Shown: positions 8,772-17,083, counted from the first letter of the stretch. The stretch: DNA of 64,000 nucleotides from Bradyrhizobium macuxiense (GCF_007993935.1 NZ_VITY01000012.1:186001-250000), one strand, 5' to 3'. A program made the numbers and translations. The notes: generated by a model from the letters alone, not told the origin.

Positions 8772-8796
8772 GGAACCAGTTGCTAGCTTTTGCGTT
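8772..8796 (+). promoter_or_regulatory. EcfG-type general stress promoter
   Basis: GGAAC (8772-8776), a 16 bp spacer, then CGTT (8793-8796), an exact match to the alphaproteobacterial EcfG consensus GGAAC-N16/17-CGTT. It lies 38 bp upstream of the 31-residue membrane peptide. Confidence 0.75.
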
Positions 8797-8834
8797 AGTG
8801 CGGGCAGCGTTGTGTGAACCGAGGGAGTTTCCCA

Positions 8835-8930
8835 ATGGATTTCGCGAGTCCTCTGCTGAGCAAGCTGAGCATTGTGGCCGCGTACATCGCGTTAGCCTTC
8901 GTCGGCGCCATCATTCTCGGCGTGTTCTAG
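8835..8930 (+). CDS. 31-residue single-pass membrane peptide
   Basis: A short frame with a good ribosome site (GAGGGAG, 7 bp before ATG). A polar N-terminus (MDFASPLLSKLS) leads into one hydrophobic helix (IVAAYIALAFVGAIILGVF) that runs to the stop. A consensus EcfG promoter lies upstream and a hairpin terminator downstream, so it is a complete small transcription unit, probably induced by general stress. Function unknown; similar tiny membrane proteins modulate larger membrane complexes. Confidence 0.75.
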   Translation: MDFASPLLSKLSIVAAYIALAFVGAIILGVF

Positions 8931-8953
8931 AACATTCGACAGGCAGTGAGTTC

Positions 8954-8988
8954 AGCACCCGGCGGCCGCCCCCGCCGGGCGCTTTGCT
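8954..8988 (+). terminator. Hairpin terminator after the 31-residue peptide
   Basis: GCACCCGGCGG pairs imperfectly with CCGCCGGGCGC and is followed by a T-rich stretch (TTTGCTGTTTT). Confidence 0.65.
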
Positions 8989-9009
8989 GTTTTGCCGATG
9001 CTAACTCAC

Positions 9010-9112
9010 CCGTCATCCTGAGGTGCAAGCGGAGCGAGCCTCGAAGGATGCACGGCCACAGTCGGGCGGTCGATCCTTCGAGACGGCGCTACGCGCCTCC
9101 TCAGGTTGACGG
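9010..9112. repeat. Extragenic palindromic repeat (CACCCTGAGG family), copy 2
   Basis: CGTCATCCTGAGG at the left and CCTCCTCAGGTTGACGG at the right, with inner arms CCTCGAAGGAT and ATCCTTCGAGA. Same family and layout as 2526-2631. Confidence 0.85.
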
Positions 9113-9136
9113 ATCAGAGAGCGCCTCACCATCATT

Positions 9137-9478
9137 TCAAAAATTCGAGCAGCTCGATCCGGTGATGCCGCCGATCGTGAAATCGTGGCAGACGAGCCCG
9201 GGATTGTCCGGATCGGGATAGCCGTCATCGCGGCGGCGCGGTTCGCGGATGGTGTGACTGAAGCGCCAGCCGCGGGCGCGCATGCAGCTCTTGTATTGCC
9301 GCGACGTCGGCGTGCCGTTCTGCGGCGCGCCGAGCTGCGCATCGCAGACCGCGGCATCGACATGCAGCGCGTCGTCGCCGTGCCGCTGCTTCAGCATGTT
9401 GGTGTAGATGTCGTTGTCGGCATGGGCGGCGGCTACGCTGCCGGCGAGCAGCAGCGCGGCCAGGCGCAGGCGTTTCAT
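9137..9478 (-). CDS. Small exported protein of unknown function
   Basis: 113 residues. The ATG at 9478 follows GGAGG; the signal peptide (MKRLRLAALLLAGSVAAAHA) is followed by a 90-residue mature part with four Cys (in VCDAQ, KSCMRARGW, GLVCHDF and SSCSNF), suggesting two disulfides. The KSCMRARGW segment resembles small secreted proteins common in Rhizobiales. No enzymatic motif. Confidence 0.75.
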   Translation of the reverse strand: MKRLRLAALLLAGSVAAAHADNDIYTNMLKQRHGDDALHVDAAVCDAQLGAPQNGTPTSRQYKSCMRARGWRFSHTIREPRRRDDGYPDPDNPGLVCHDFTIGGITGSSCSNF

Positions 9479-9581
9479 GCTTGCCTCCATCGCTTGCGAA
9501 GACAGTGTTGATCTCTATCGGTCGCGCGCGACGGGACGGAAGGTTCGAAGGCGTCCGGTTACAAATTGGACATTTGCGCAG

Positions 9582-10388
9582 TCAGGAGCGCGGCTCGGGG
9601 CGGAGCTGCCCCTGCGTGATCACCCGTGCGCGCGAATGTGACACGCGGAGCCAGTCGGCGCCGGTGCAATAGAAGCGGCCGAGCACGCAGGATTCGACGC
9701 GCAATTTGTCCGCGCCCGTCAACGCGATCGTGCCGTAACGGATGTTGCCGCTGTCCCGGCTGTAGACGCCGCCGGTCCAGCGCGCGTCCTGCTTCGGCTT
9801 CATGTTGATCAGCACCGCTTCACCGAGATCGCGCGTGGTCCTGTCGAGCGCATAGCCGCACAGCGCGTTGCCGCAGCGACGAACGCGCACCAGGTTGTTG
9901 GCTTCGGTCTGCCAGTCGCCGACCGGGCCCTCGTCCGGCTCGTCCGTCTCGCGCGAGACGCGGATCACCGGCAACGCTGGACGCACGGGCGCTGCAGGCA
10001 CCGCGGCCGGCGGCGGAGGCGGAGCTGCGACAACGGGCGGGGGCTGGGGCGTCGTCACGCGCGGCGGCGGTGGAGGTGATGGCGCAGCAGCCGGCGGCGG
10101 CGAGGCCGGAGCGGGCTTGTACACAATGACCGGCGGCGGCGCGGGTGGCGCAGCCGGTGGCGGCGGCGGGCTTGCGGCCGGCGTGACGGGTGCGAGCACC
10201 GGCTTCAGCGTGCGGCCATTGTCATCGTCGCGCCTCGCTCTGTCCGACACCGAGACGCAGGAGAGCGAGCGGCACCGCGTCGAATCGAGATGGACGCGAT
10301 GACCGCCGATCGAAAACGAGATGCCCTCGCCGGCATGGGCGAACGGTGCGAGCAGCATCAGCGCGACGAGCAGGCAGGTGCGCTTCAT
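9582..10388 (-). CDS. Exported DUF2147-type protein with Pro-rich linker (paralogue A)
   Basis: 268 residues. The signal peptide ends near FAHA. A short N-terminal module follows (GISFSIGGHRVHL with two Cys in CRSLSCVSV), then an extremely Pro-rich linker (about 65-150) and a C-terminal DUF2147-like domain: VGDWQTEANN, CGNALCGYAL, LINMKP, YSRDSGNIRYGTIAL and FYCTGADWLRV. Both modules recur in the divergent neighbour at 10584, so the two arose by duplication. Probably periplasmic or cell-surface; role unknown. Confidence 0.8.
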   Translation of the reverse strand: MKRTCLLVALMLLAPFAHAGEGISFSIGGHRVHLDSTRCRSLSCVSVSDRARRDDDNGRTLKPVLAPVTPAASPPPPPAAPPAPPPVIVYKPAPASPPPAAAPSPPPPPRVTTPQPPPVVAAPPPPPAAVPAAPVRPALPVIRVSRETDEPDEGPVGDWQTEANNLVRVRRCGNALCGYALDRTTRDLGEAVLINMKPKQDARWTGGVYSRDSGNIRYGTIALTGADKLRVESCVLGRFYCTGADWLRVSHSRARVITQGQLRPEPRS

Positions 10389-10440
10389 CGAAGCCTCCAG
10401 AACATCCGATGACGCTTAAGGGTGCGGTGCTCACGGCGCA

Positions 10441-10480
10441 GTGACCTGCGTCACCGTGACGATCGCTCGTGACGATCCCT
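10441..10480. promoter_or_regulatory. Operator-like repeats between the DUF2147 paralogues
   Basis: A palindrome GTGAC-CTGC-GTCAC (10441-10454) is followed directly by a 13 bp direct repeat, CGTGACGATCGCT then CGTGACGATCCCT (10455-10480, one mismatch). It sits centrally in the 195 bp intergenic region and could control both genes. The binding protein is unknown. Confidence 0.5.
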
Positions 10481-10583
10481 CGACTGCGCCCGCCGGCGTG
10501 ATGCAGATCACAGAGGCTGGCCCCGCGGCCGCGTAGCGTCCGGACCGACCGATCCACTCCCGCCCAACGCCACGGAGACCCAG

Positions 10584-11342
10584 ATGAAGAAGCTCGTTGC
10601 GATCGCTGCGCTGCTGATGGCCACCACGTCAGCGCATGCCGGCGGCACCGGCATCACCTTTGAGATCGACGGCCAGCGCGTCCATGTCGAGGCGCCGCGC
10701 AACTGCAGCGCACTGTCCTGCATCCGCATCTCGGCGCCGGGCTATAACGGCACGATCGGCGGCATCAGCAAGACTCTCGGCTCGAAGTCGTACGATGATG
10801 ACGATGTCGCCGCGACGAGCTCGCCGCCGCTCGCGCCGCCGCCGGCGCCCGCCCCCGCGCCGGTTCAGGCCGCCGCGCCGCAGCCGGCCGCGCCGGTCGC
10901 CACCGCTGTCCCGCCGCCGCCTCCGCCCCCTGCGCCACCGGCGAATGTTGCGACGGTGGCCCCCGCGCCGGTCGACGCCGCACCCGCTGCGCCTGCAGCG
11001 GCTCCGGCCGCCACACGGCTTCCGCCGCAGCCGCAGGCCGCGACAGTTGCCGCAGCGCCGACCGGACCGATCGGCGTCTGGGCCACCGAAGAGAACAAGG
11101 GCAACGTCCGTGTCGAGGCCTGCGGCGCCAATCTCTGCGGCTATTCCGAGAAGACCAACGAACGCATCCTGATCAACATGAAGCCCGACGGCAGCAAGTG
11201 GAGCGGCCGCATCCACGATCCCGATTCCGGCCGCAACTACGACTCGACGATCGCGATGAAGGGCCCGAATGCGATGCGCGTGCAGGGCTGCGCCTTCGGC
11301 GGCATGTTCTGCGGCGGCCAGACCTGGAAGCGGGTCAGCTAG
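10584..11342 (+). CDS. Exported DUF2147-type protein with Pro/Ala-rich linker (paralogue B)
   Basis: 252 residues with a signal peptide ending ATTSAHA. The N-terminal module GITFEIDGQRVHV with CSALSCIRIS matches paralogue A; an Ala/Pro linker (about 75-150) and the DUF2147-like domain follow (IGVWATEENKGNVRV, CGANLCGYS, LINMKPDGSKWSG, DPDSGRNYDSTIAM, MFCGGQTWKRVS). The four domain cysteines are kept. Ribosome site GGAGA ends about 7 bp before the ATG. A strong hairpin follows the stop. Confidence 0.82.
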   Translation: MKKLVAIAALLMATTSAHAGGTGITFEIDGQRVHVEAPRNCSALSCIRISAPGYNGTIGGISKTLGSKSYDDDDVAATSSPPLAPPPAPAPAPVQAAAPQPAAPVATAVPPPPPPPAPPANVATVAPAPVDAAPAAPAAAPAATRLPPQPQAATVAAAPTGPIGVWATEENKGNVRVEACGANLCGYSEKTNERILINMKPDGSKWSGRIHDPDSGRNYDSTIAMKGPNAMRVQGCAFGGMFCGGQTWKRVS

Positions 11343-11364
11343 CACGTCGCATTTCCGGATCGCC

Positions 11365-11403
11365 CTGATGTCCGCTGCCGTGCAAACGGCCAGCGGACAT
11401 CAG
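11365..11403 (+). terminator. Strong hairpin after DUF2147 paralogue B
   Basis: Perfect 13 bp arms CTGATGTCCGCTG and CAGCGGACATCAG with a further inner CCG/CGG pair, followed by TTGTTTG. Confidence 0.7.
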
Positions 11404-11527
11404 TTGTTTGCCCCTCGCCACCTCAGATCACGGTTGGTACCGGCCCGGCGATCGCTTCATGTCGATCGCCGGACGCGCTATAAGCGTCGCCGTGTCGAGG
11501 TTGATTTGAACCTGCGGGCGGCTTGCG

Positions 11528-12628
11528 ATGGCGATGACGGCTCTTGAACTCGGGCTGCGGGGCGCGGTGGTCGCGCTGTTCCTGGTGGTTTGCGCGGTGC
11601 TGCTGCTGCGCTACGCGGCGGTGCATCGCGCCGCGCATTTGGGTGCCGCGATGGGCGCAGCCGGCGCGGCCTACGCGATTTCCACCGCGCCGTTCTTTCC
11701 CGCATCGTCATTCGGCTGGAGCTCCCCGTTCATCGCCTTCGCGATGGGCTCGCCGGTGATCTTTTGGCTGTGGGCGCGCGCGATGTTCGACGAGCGATTT
11801 GCGCTGCGGCCGTGGCACGCGGCGGTGTGGACGCTGCTCGCCGGTCTTGGCGTTATCAGCCATAATTGCTGGACGATCTGGCCCGATCTCGCCGGGCCGT
11901 GCGGCCGCGCCCTGGCGCTGGCGACGATCGCCTTCGCCGCGCTCGGGATCGCGCAAATTCCGAAGGGATGGCGCACCGTCGCGGCGACGGCGCGCGGCCG
12001 GATCCTGATCACACTGGTGATCGGCATCGGCCTGCAGATGATGTTCGCCGCGTCGGCTGGCCTCGCCGCAATTCCGACCCGGTCCATCAGCCTCAGCGCC
12101 GCGCTCGCCCTTGGCGCGTTCGCGCTGATCTCGATCTGGATGATGCTGTTCGATCCGCCCGAGAGCCAGCCGGCCGTCGCCGGCGGCAACGGCCAGGCCG
12201 CGCGGGGCGCACGCGCGCTTGCGCATGCCGGCCCGCCGGCGTCGAGCCAGGCCGCGCTCAATCACCTCAGACACCTGATGGCGACCGAGCGGACCTATCG
12301 GCAGGAGGGACTGACCATCGGCGTGCTCGCGGTCAAGCTCGGCATGCCGGAATACCGGTTGCGCAGCCTGATCAATGACGGGCTCGGCCACCGGAACTTC
12401 AATGCCTTCCTCAACCGCTACCGGCTCGACGAGGCCAAGGCGGCGCTCGCCGATGCCAGCCAGGCGGAGGTGCCGGTACTGACGATTGCGCTCGATGCCG
12501 GGTTCCAGTCGCTGGCGCCGTTCAACCGCGCCTTCAAGGCTGACACCGGGCTGACGCCGACCGAGTTTCGCCGCCAGGCGATCGCCGGGCAAACCGCGGA
12601 TGCGGCGGAAATCGTTCGGTCGGAGTGA
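11528..12628 (+). CDS. AraC-family regulator with N-terminal membrane domain
   Basis: 366 residues. Residues 1-215 contain about seven hydrophobic helices; the C-terminal 110 residues form an AraC-type double helix-turn-helix (LTIGVLAVKLGMPEYRLRSLIND, then VPVLTIALDAGFQSLAPFNRAFKADTGLTP). This architecture suggests a regulator sensing a signal in or across the membrane and binding DNA from the membrane face. No obvious target lies adjacent. Confidence 0.85.
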   Translation: MAMTALELGLRGAVVALFLVVCAVLLLRYAAVHRAAHLGAAMGAAGAAYAISTAPFFPASSFGWSSPFIAFAMGSPVIFWLWARAMFDERFALRPWHAAVWTLLAGLGVISHNCWTIWPDLAGPCGRALALATIAFAALGIAQIPKGWRTVAATARGRILITLVIGIGLQMMFAASAGLAAIPTRSISLSAALALGAFALISIWMMLFDPPESQPAVAGGNGQAARGARALAHAGPPASSQAALNHLRHLMATERTYRQEGLTIGVLAVKLGMPEYRLRSLINDGLGHRNFNAFLNRYRLDEAKAALADASQAEVPVLTIALDAGFQSLAPFNRAFKADTGLTPTEFRRQAIAGQTADAAEIVRSE

Positions 12629-12758
12629 GAATTCGCTCCTCGATTTCAGAAATCGATAGGCTTGCAGCCCCACAATCTGCCTAGCTGCGCCGACGCAGAC
12701 GCCGCGTCGCGGCAAGGCGTGATCAGGCGTGACAAAGGCAAGCGGAGCGCAACGGCCC

Positions 12759-13406
12759 ATGAAGCATTTCCTCACCGCGGCAAGGCTGCTGGCCCTCGAC
12801 CTGGCCTCGACCCTCGTCTTTCTTGTTCTGTTCCTGCTGACGCACAACACCGCGCTCTCGGTCGGCCTCGGCATCGGGTTCGGCGTCTTGCAGATCGGCC
12901 TCCAGATCATGCGCGGCAAGCGGATCGACACCATGGAATGGCTGAGCCTGTTCCTGGTGGTCACCGCGGGCACCGCGACGCTCCTCACCAATGACCCGCG
13001 CTTTGTGCTGTTCAAGCCGAGCGTGATCTACGCCATCGTCGGCGTCGTGATGCTGAAGCCCGGCTGGCTCAACCGCTATCTGCCCGCGATCGCGCAGAAA
13101 GTGGTGCCCGATGTCGCCGTCAAGGTCGGCTACGTCTGGTCGGGGCTGATGTTCGTCTCGGCCGCGGTGAACGCCTTCGTCGCGCTGACCTGCGAGATCA
13201 CGACATGGGCCGTCGTGATGCCGATCTTCGGCATCGTCAGCAAGATCGTGGTGTTCCTCGGTGGCTTTGCCGCGCTCCGCCTCACCGCCCGGCGCCGCAT
13301 CCGCGCCATGCCCGAAGCCGAGCGCGAAGCCGTGCTCGCGCTCGAGGGGGCCCCGGCGGCCCGCGGTGCCGTAACGGCGGATCTCACGCCGTCCGCGAGC
13401 GGTTAA
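12759..13406 (+). CDS. IspZ/YciB-family inner-membrane protein
   Basis: 215 residues with about five to six membrane segments. The order LGIGFGVLQIGLQIMRGKRIDTMEWLS, DPRFVLFKPSVIYAIVG, LKPGWLNRYLP and WSGLMFVSAAVNAFVAL matches septation-protein-A-like (YciB/IspZ) proteins, notably the FKPSVIY and NRYLP segments. An upstream in-frame GTG at 12729 would add ten residues without a better ribosome site. The C-terminal tail is charged. This may be a second, divergent copy rather than the orthologue of E. coli YciB. Confidence 0.75.
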   Translation: MKHFLTAARLLALDLASTLVFLVLFLLTHNTALSVGLGIGFGVLQIGLQIMRGKRIDTMEWLSLFLVVTAGTATLLTNDPRFVLFKPSVIYAIVGVVMLKPGWLNRYLPAIAQKVVPDVAVKVGYVWSGLMFVSAAVNAFVALTCEITTWAVVMPIFGIVSKIVVFLGGFAALRLTARRRIRAMPEAEREAVLALEGAPAARGAVTADLTPSASG

Positions 13407-13439
13407 CGAAACAAACCGGCGCGCGACGAAACCATTTTG
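13406..13439. promoter_or_regulatory. Phased ACGAAAC direct repeats, locus 1
   Basis: ACGAAACAAACC (13406) and ACGAAACCATTTTG (13426) are spaced 20 bp apart, about two helical turns, upstream of the small secreted protein at 13531. The same two words recur at 29680-29725 before the L,D-transpeptidase. Confidence 0.45.
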
Positions 13440-13530
13440 CCGGGCGCACGAAGAAAAGCTGAAACCAAGCCTCCCTAGTGATGCGCTCGACGACGCGCTG
13501 CATCGGCGCGATCACCACAAGGGGGACACC

Positions 13531-13857
13531 ATGGCTTTCACCGCTTCCGCGCTTCGTCACGGCAAACTGCTGGCGGCAACAGCGTTCACGCTCGGTCTGT
13601 TGACCTCGGCGTCCTATGCCTACACCGACGAGCAGCAGCAGATGTGCACCGGCGACGCGATGCGGCTGTGCAGCTCGGAAATCCCCGATGTCGATCGCGT
13701 CACCGCCTGCATGGTCCGCCAGCGCGCGCTGCTCAGCGACGGATGCAAGGCCGTATTCCACTACGTGCCGCCCGCCACCGCCGCCCAGCCCGCAAGCTAT
13801 TTGCCCGCAGCCAAGCCGGCGAAGCCGCTCAACATCACCCCGCACAAGCGCGGCTGA
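13531..13857 (+). CDS. Small secreted Cys-containing protein
   Basis: 108 residues with a signal peptide ending near SASYA. The mature part has four Cys (MCTGD, RLCSSE, TACMVRQRALLSDGCKAVF), a spacing seen in Cys-rich-repeat exported proteins of Bradyrhizobium. A Pro/Ala/Lys-rich tail follows. An ACGAAAC direct-repeat region lies upstream and a hairpin downstream. Function unknown. Confidence 0.8.
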   Translation: MAFTASALRHGKLLAATAFTLGLLTSASYAYTDEQQQMCTGDAMRLCSSEIPDVDRVTACMVRQRALLSDGCKAVFHYVPPATAAQPASYLPAAKPAKPLNITPHKRG

Positions 13858-13883
13858 TCCAACCCCTTCCCGACCAACGAATG

Positions 13884-13912
13884 AGCACCGCCTCCCGCAG
13901 GGAGCGCGGTGC
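13884..13912 (+). terminator. Hairpin after the small secreted protein
   Basis: GCACCGCCTCCC pairs with GGGAGCGCGGTGC around a GCA loop, with one bulge. No long T run follows, so termination is likely but not certain. Confidence 0.5.
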
Positions 13913-14013
13913 TTGATCGTTCCGGTCCGCCATGACAACAAGGCAGGACCGTTCATTCGGCATTCAGCCTGACGCGGCTCAATTGCCGATCCCCAATGCC
14001 TCCCCGGGAATCG

Positions 14014-15579
14014 ATGGTGATGCGCCGCACCTTTCTCTTTGCGCTTCTGCTTGGTGCCGGCGTCGCCATGGGTTGGCATGCAACGGCCAATGCCGCGCCC
14101 GACCTGACGCAGCTCGCACAAGCGCAGCCCGCGCCTTCGGCCACCCCGGCGCCGACCGCAACGCCGGCTACTCCTGCTCCCGCAACACCTGCGCCCGCAG
14201 CTCCGCCAGCTGCGAGTGCGCAACCCGCTGCGCCCGAGCCGATCGGCAACGTCGCGACGCTAACCGGAACGGCGACCGTCACGCGCAACAACACCACGAC
14301 GCCGCTGCAGATCCGCGACGACATCTTTGCCAATGACGACGTCGCCACATCGGCGACCTCCTCGCTCGGCATCACCTTCAACGACGGCACCACCTTCAAC
14401 CTGCGCGCCAATGCCAGGATCACGATCGACAACTACGTCTACGAGGACGGCGGCCAGCAGAACGCCGCGCTGTTCAACGTCGCCAAGGGAACGGCGGCCT
14501 TCGTCGCCGCCGCCGTCGCCAAGACCGGCGACATGAAGATCTCGACGCCGACCGCAACCCTCGGCATCCGCGGCACCACCGGCCTTGTCGAAGTGCCCGA
14601 AGGCGCCACCGCGACCAGCAACAATGTCGGCATCAAGCTCTATCCCGACGCCGATGGGCATGTCGGCCGCATCGAGGTCAACGACCGCGCAGGCGCCTCG
14701 CTCGGCGTGCTGACGCGCGGCGCGAGCGGCTTTGCGATTCGTCCCGGCAGCGGCGGCACCCGCTTTGCCGCCGTGCCACTGACGATCTCGCCGCAGCAGA
14801 TGACGCGCGACCAGGGTTTCGTGCGCGCGGTGCATTCCGCGCAGACGCTGGGCCGCCAGGTCGTGACCGAGCAGCGCGACTTCCGCAGAGCCAATCCGGA
14901 CTTCCGCCGGACCAATCCTGCCGCGCCCTATCCGAACCGCGGCCAGCCGGTGCAGCCGAACCCGCAGCGTCAGAACGGCCTGCCGGGCCAGAACCGCAAC
15001 GCTCCGCAGCAGCCGGGTCAGCAGAATCGTCCGGGCCAGTTGCAGCAGCCCGGTCAGCAAAATCGTCCCGGCCAGCCGCAGCAACCCGGCACACCCGGAC
15101 GGCAAGGCTCGCAGCAGCCGGGCACGCAGCAACAAGGCGGCGCACAGCACGCGCTGCCCGGCCAGCCCGGCGGCACCACGCTGCCGCACGCGCCCGGCGT
15201 CCAGACGCCGGCCGGACAGCAGCAGCCTGCGGGACAACAGCCCGCACGTCAGGGCGGCGCGACGCAGCCCGGCGGACAACAGCCGCCTGCACGTCAGGGC
15301 GGGCTGCAGCCCGGACGCACACAGCCGCCGGGCGGCGTGCGCCAGCCAGGACAGCCAGCGACTCACCCGGCTCATCAACCCGGTGTGCCGCGACAAGGCG
15401 CGACGCAGCCTGCACCGCTGGCACCCGGCCAGGCGCGGCCCGGCATTCAGCAGGCTGTACCAGGCGTGCGCCCCGGCATGCAACGGCCCGCCGAGCAGGC
15501 GCGCCCAGCCTTCCAGCAACGGCGCGCACCGCCGCCGCGTGCGGCGAGGCCGCAGCCCAAGGACAAGCGCCATAACTGA
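14014..15579 (+). CDS. Exported FecR-domain protein with long Gln/Pro/Gly-rich tail
   Basis: 521 residues. A signal peptide and a short Ala/Pro/Thr linker precede a FecR domain (about 70-200) with IGNVATLTGTATVTR, LGITFNDGTTFNLRANARI and KISTPTATLGIRGTTG. The remaining 230 residues are low complexity, rich in Gln, Pro, Gly and Arg, with recurring QQPGQQNRPGQ units. The FecR fold without an adjacent ECF sigma gene suggests a surface or periplasmic role rather than sigma-factor signalling. Start at ATG 14014 or 14020. Confidence 0.85.
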   Translation: MVMRRTFLFALLLGAGVAMGWHATANAAPDLTQLAQAQPAPSATPAPTATPATPAPATPAPAAPPAASAQPAAPEPIGNVATLTGTATVTRNNTTTPLQIRDDIFANDDVATSATSSLGITFNDGTTFNLRANARITIDNYVYEDGGQQNAALFNVAKGTAAFVAAAVAKTGDMKISTPTATLGIRGTTGLVEVPEGATATSNNVGIKLYPDADGHVGRIEVNDRAGASLGVLTRGASGFAIRPGSGGTRFAAVPLTISPQQMTRDQGFVRAVHSAQTLGRQVVTEQRDFRRANPDFRRTNPAAPYPNRGQPVQPNPQRQNGLPGQNRNAPQQPGQQNRPGQLQQPGQQNRPGQPQQPGTPGRQGSQQPGTQQQGGAQHALPGQPGGTTLPHAPGVQTPAGQQQPAGQQPARQGGATQPGGQQPPARQGGLQPGRTQPPGGVRQPGQPATHPAHQPGVPRQGATQPAPLAPGQARPGIQQAVPGVRPGMQRPAEQARPAFQQRRAPPPRAARPQPKDKRHN

Positions 15580-15616
15580 GCGATCGCATGGGCTCCTGCG
15601 ATTGAACCAACGAATA

Positions 15617-15642
15617 TGGCGCCGGCGAGAACGCCGGCGCCA
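15617..15642. terminator. Hairpin between convergent FecR and methyltransferase genes
   Basis: Arms TGGCGCCGGCG and CGCCGGCGCCA around an AGAA loop; perfectly symmetric, so it could serve both converging genes. Confidence 0.6.
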
Positions 15643-15672
15643 CGCTGAGATCGACGAATAGCCCGCGCGAGC

Positions 15673-16500
15673 TCAGCCCCGCCTGGTGATCACAGCCTCC
15701 AAATATTCGCTGGGGATGACCAGCGTGCCGTCCTTGGCGACATTGAACTGGTCCATCAGGCCCAGCATGTCGGTCGCGAGCAATTGCTGCTTGACGGGAT
15801 CGATCGAGCCGAACGCCTTCAGCACCGGACCGTAATAGGTGCGGAAGATCTCGAGGAAATGCTCGCGCGACCGGTAGCGGAAATTGAAATGCCTGCGCTT
15901 GGCATCAACCGTCGTCGGCGGGCCAAACAAGGCGCCGAGATGCGCCTCGGTGCCCCACAGCGCGGGAGATTTCACTCCCGGCGCCGGCGGCACATATTTC
16001 CCGATGGTCTTGAACAGCTGGCCGATGAAGCCCTCCGGCGTCCAGCTCGCCAAGCCGATCTTGCCGCCGATGCGGCAGACGCGGCGCAGTTCGTTCGCCG
16101 CCTGCTGCTGATCGGCGGTGAACATGACCCCGAAGGTCGACAGCACCACATCGAAGCTCGCATCGGCAAACGGCAGCTTCTCCGCGTCCGCTTCCTGGAA
16201 GGTGACGGCGAGATGCTCCGCGGCCGCCCGCTCGCGGCCACGTTCGAGCAACGCCGCGACGTAATCGGTCGAGACCACGTCGGCAAAGCGCCGCGCGGCG
16301 GCGAGCGTCGCATTGCCGTTGCCGGCGGCGACGTCAAGCACCATTTGATTGCTGCGCAGGTCGACGGCCTCGCAGAGCGTTTCGCCGACGATCTGAAGCG
16401 TGGTGCCGACGATCGCGTAGTCACCCGAACTCCAGGTGGCTTGCTGGCGTGCCTTGACGGCGGCGAGATCGACGACAGGGATTTCGGTCTGAACGTTCAT
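15673..16500 (-). CDS. Class I SAM-dependent methyltransferase
   Basis: 275 residues. SAM-binding motif I is VLDVAAGNGNATLAAA; motif II region STDY, motif DAEKLPFADASFDVVLSTFG and RVCRIGGKIGLASWTPEG are as in UbiE-like methyltransferases. The ATG at 16500 follows AAGGAGAAGCAT. The C-terminal region (REHFLEIFRTYYGPVLKAF) is typical of small-molecule methyltransferases of this type. Substrate not identifiable from the sequence. Confidence 0.85.
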   Translation of the reverse strand: MNVQTEIPVVDLAAVKARQQATWSSGDYAIVGTTLQIVGETLCEAVDLRSNQMVLDVAAGNGNATLAAARRFADVVSTDYVAALLERGRERAAAEHLAVTFQEADAEKLPFADASFDVVLSTFGVMFTADQQQAANELRRVCRIGGKIGLASWTPEGFIGQLFKTIGKYVPPAPGVKSPALWGTEAHLGALFGPPTTVDAKRRHFNFRYRSREHFLEIFRTYYGPVLKAFGSIDPVKQQLLATDMLGLMDQFNVAKDGTLVIPSEYLEAVITRRG

Positions 16501-16598
16501 ATGCTTCTCCTTTGAAAAAGTAGCGCGGCTCGCGGCGAGGCGGCTGGCTTCGCCGGAAATCCGCACCGTGCGGTGCAGTGACTTCAATGTGCTGCGTG

Positions 16599-17003
16599 CT
16601 ACGTGCGATAGCCGAGAAGCGCCGGGATGGTGGATGCGGCAACGATGCTCCAATCGGTGCGATGCCTGCAGCCATGCCCGCTATGCTGGGTCCGGACCGC
16701 TTGCTTGACCAGGGCTGCGCGATGCTCGCGAACGACAGGCTCCTCCGCTCTCGTGAACACGGGCGAGGACAACCCTGCGATCATCAGCCCGAGCACTGCG
16801 CTTCGAATGATCGGTCGGGAGCAACGGATGCCGGCGGCCTTCGACCGCCGCCCACCGCGCGGCATCAAGCCACTGGCTTGCCGCTCGCGGTGCGCGAGCA
16901 TGCCTGCGACCGATTGATCGACTAGTCTGCGGATGCGCAAAAGCAGGATTGAAAAATGCCTTCGCACCGAACTTGACACGGACTCCATGAATGAAATCGG
17001 CAT
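16599..17003 (-). CDS. Doubtful hypothetical protein
   Basis: 134 codons from an ATG at 17003 with a reasonable ribosome site (AAGGAAA). The N-terminal part (SSVRRHFSILLLRIRRLVDQ) looks like an amphipathic basic helix, and there is a hydrophobic stretch AVLGLMIAGLSSPVFT, but the rest lacks family features. It could be a decayed or frameshifted gene. Reported only because the region is otherwise empty and the start looks usable. Confidence 0.3.
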   Translation of the reverse strand: MPISFMESVSSSVRRHFSILLLRIRRLVDQSVAGMLAHRERQASGLMPRGGRRSKAAGIRCSRPIIRSAVLGLMIAGLSSPVFTRAEEPVVREHRAALVKQAVRTQHSGHGCRHRTDWSIVAASTIPALLGYRT

Positions 17004-17083
17004 AATCGTTTCCTTGATCGAATAGAAATGGCGGCCCGGATCTTGGTTTGGCCGGGATGCGCCATGCGACGCCTCGCCAGGCG

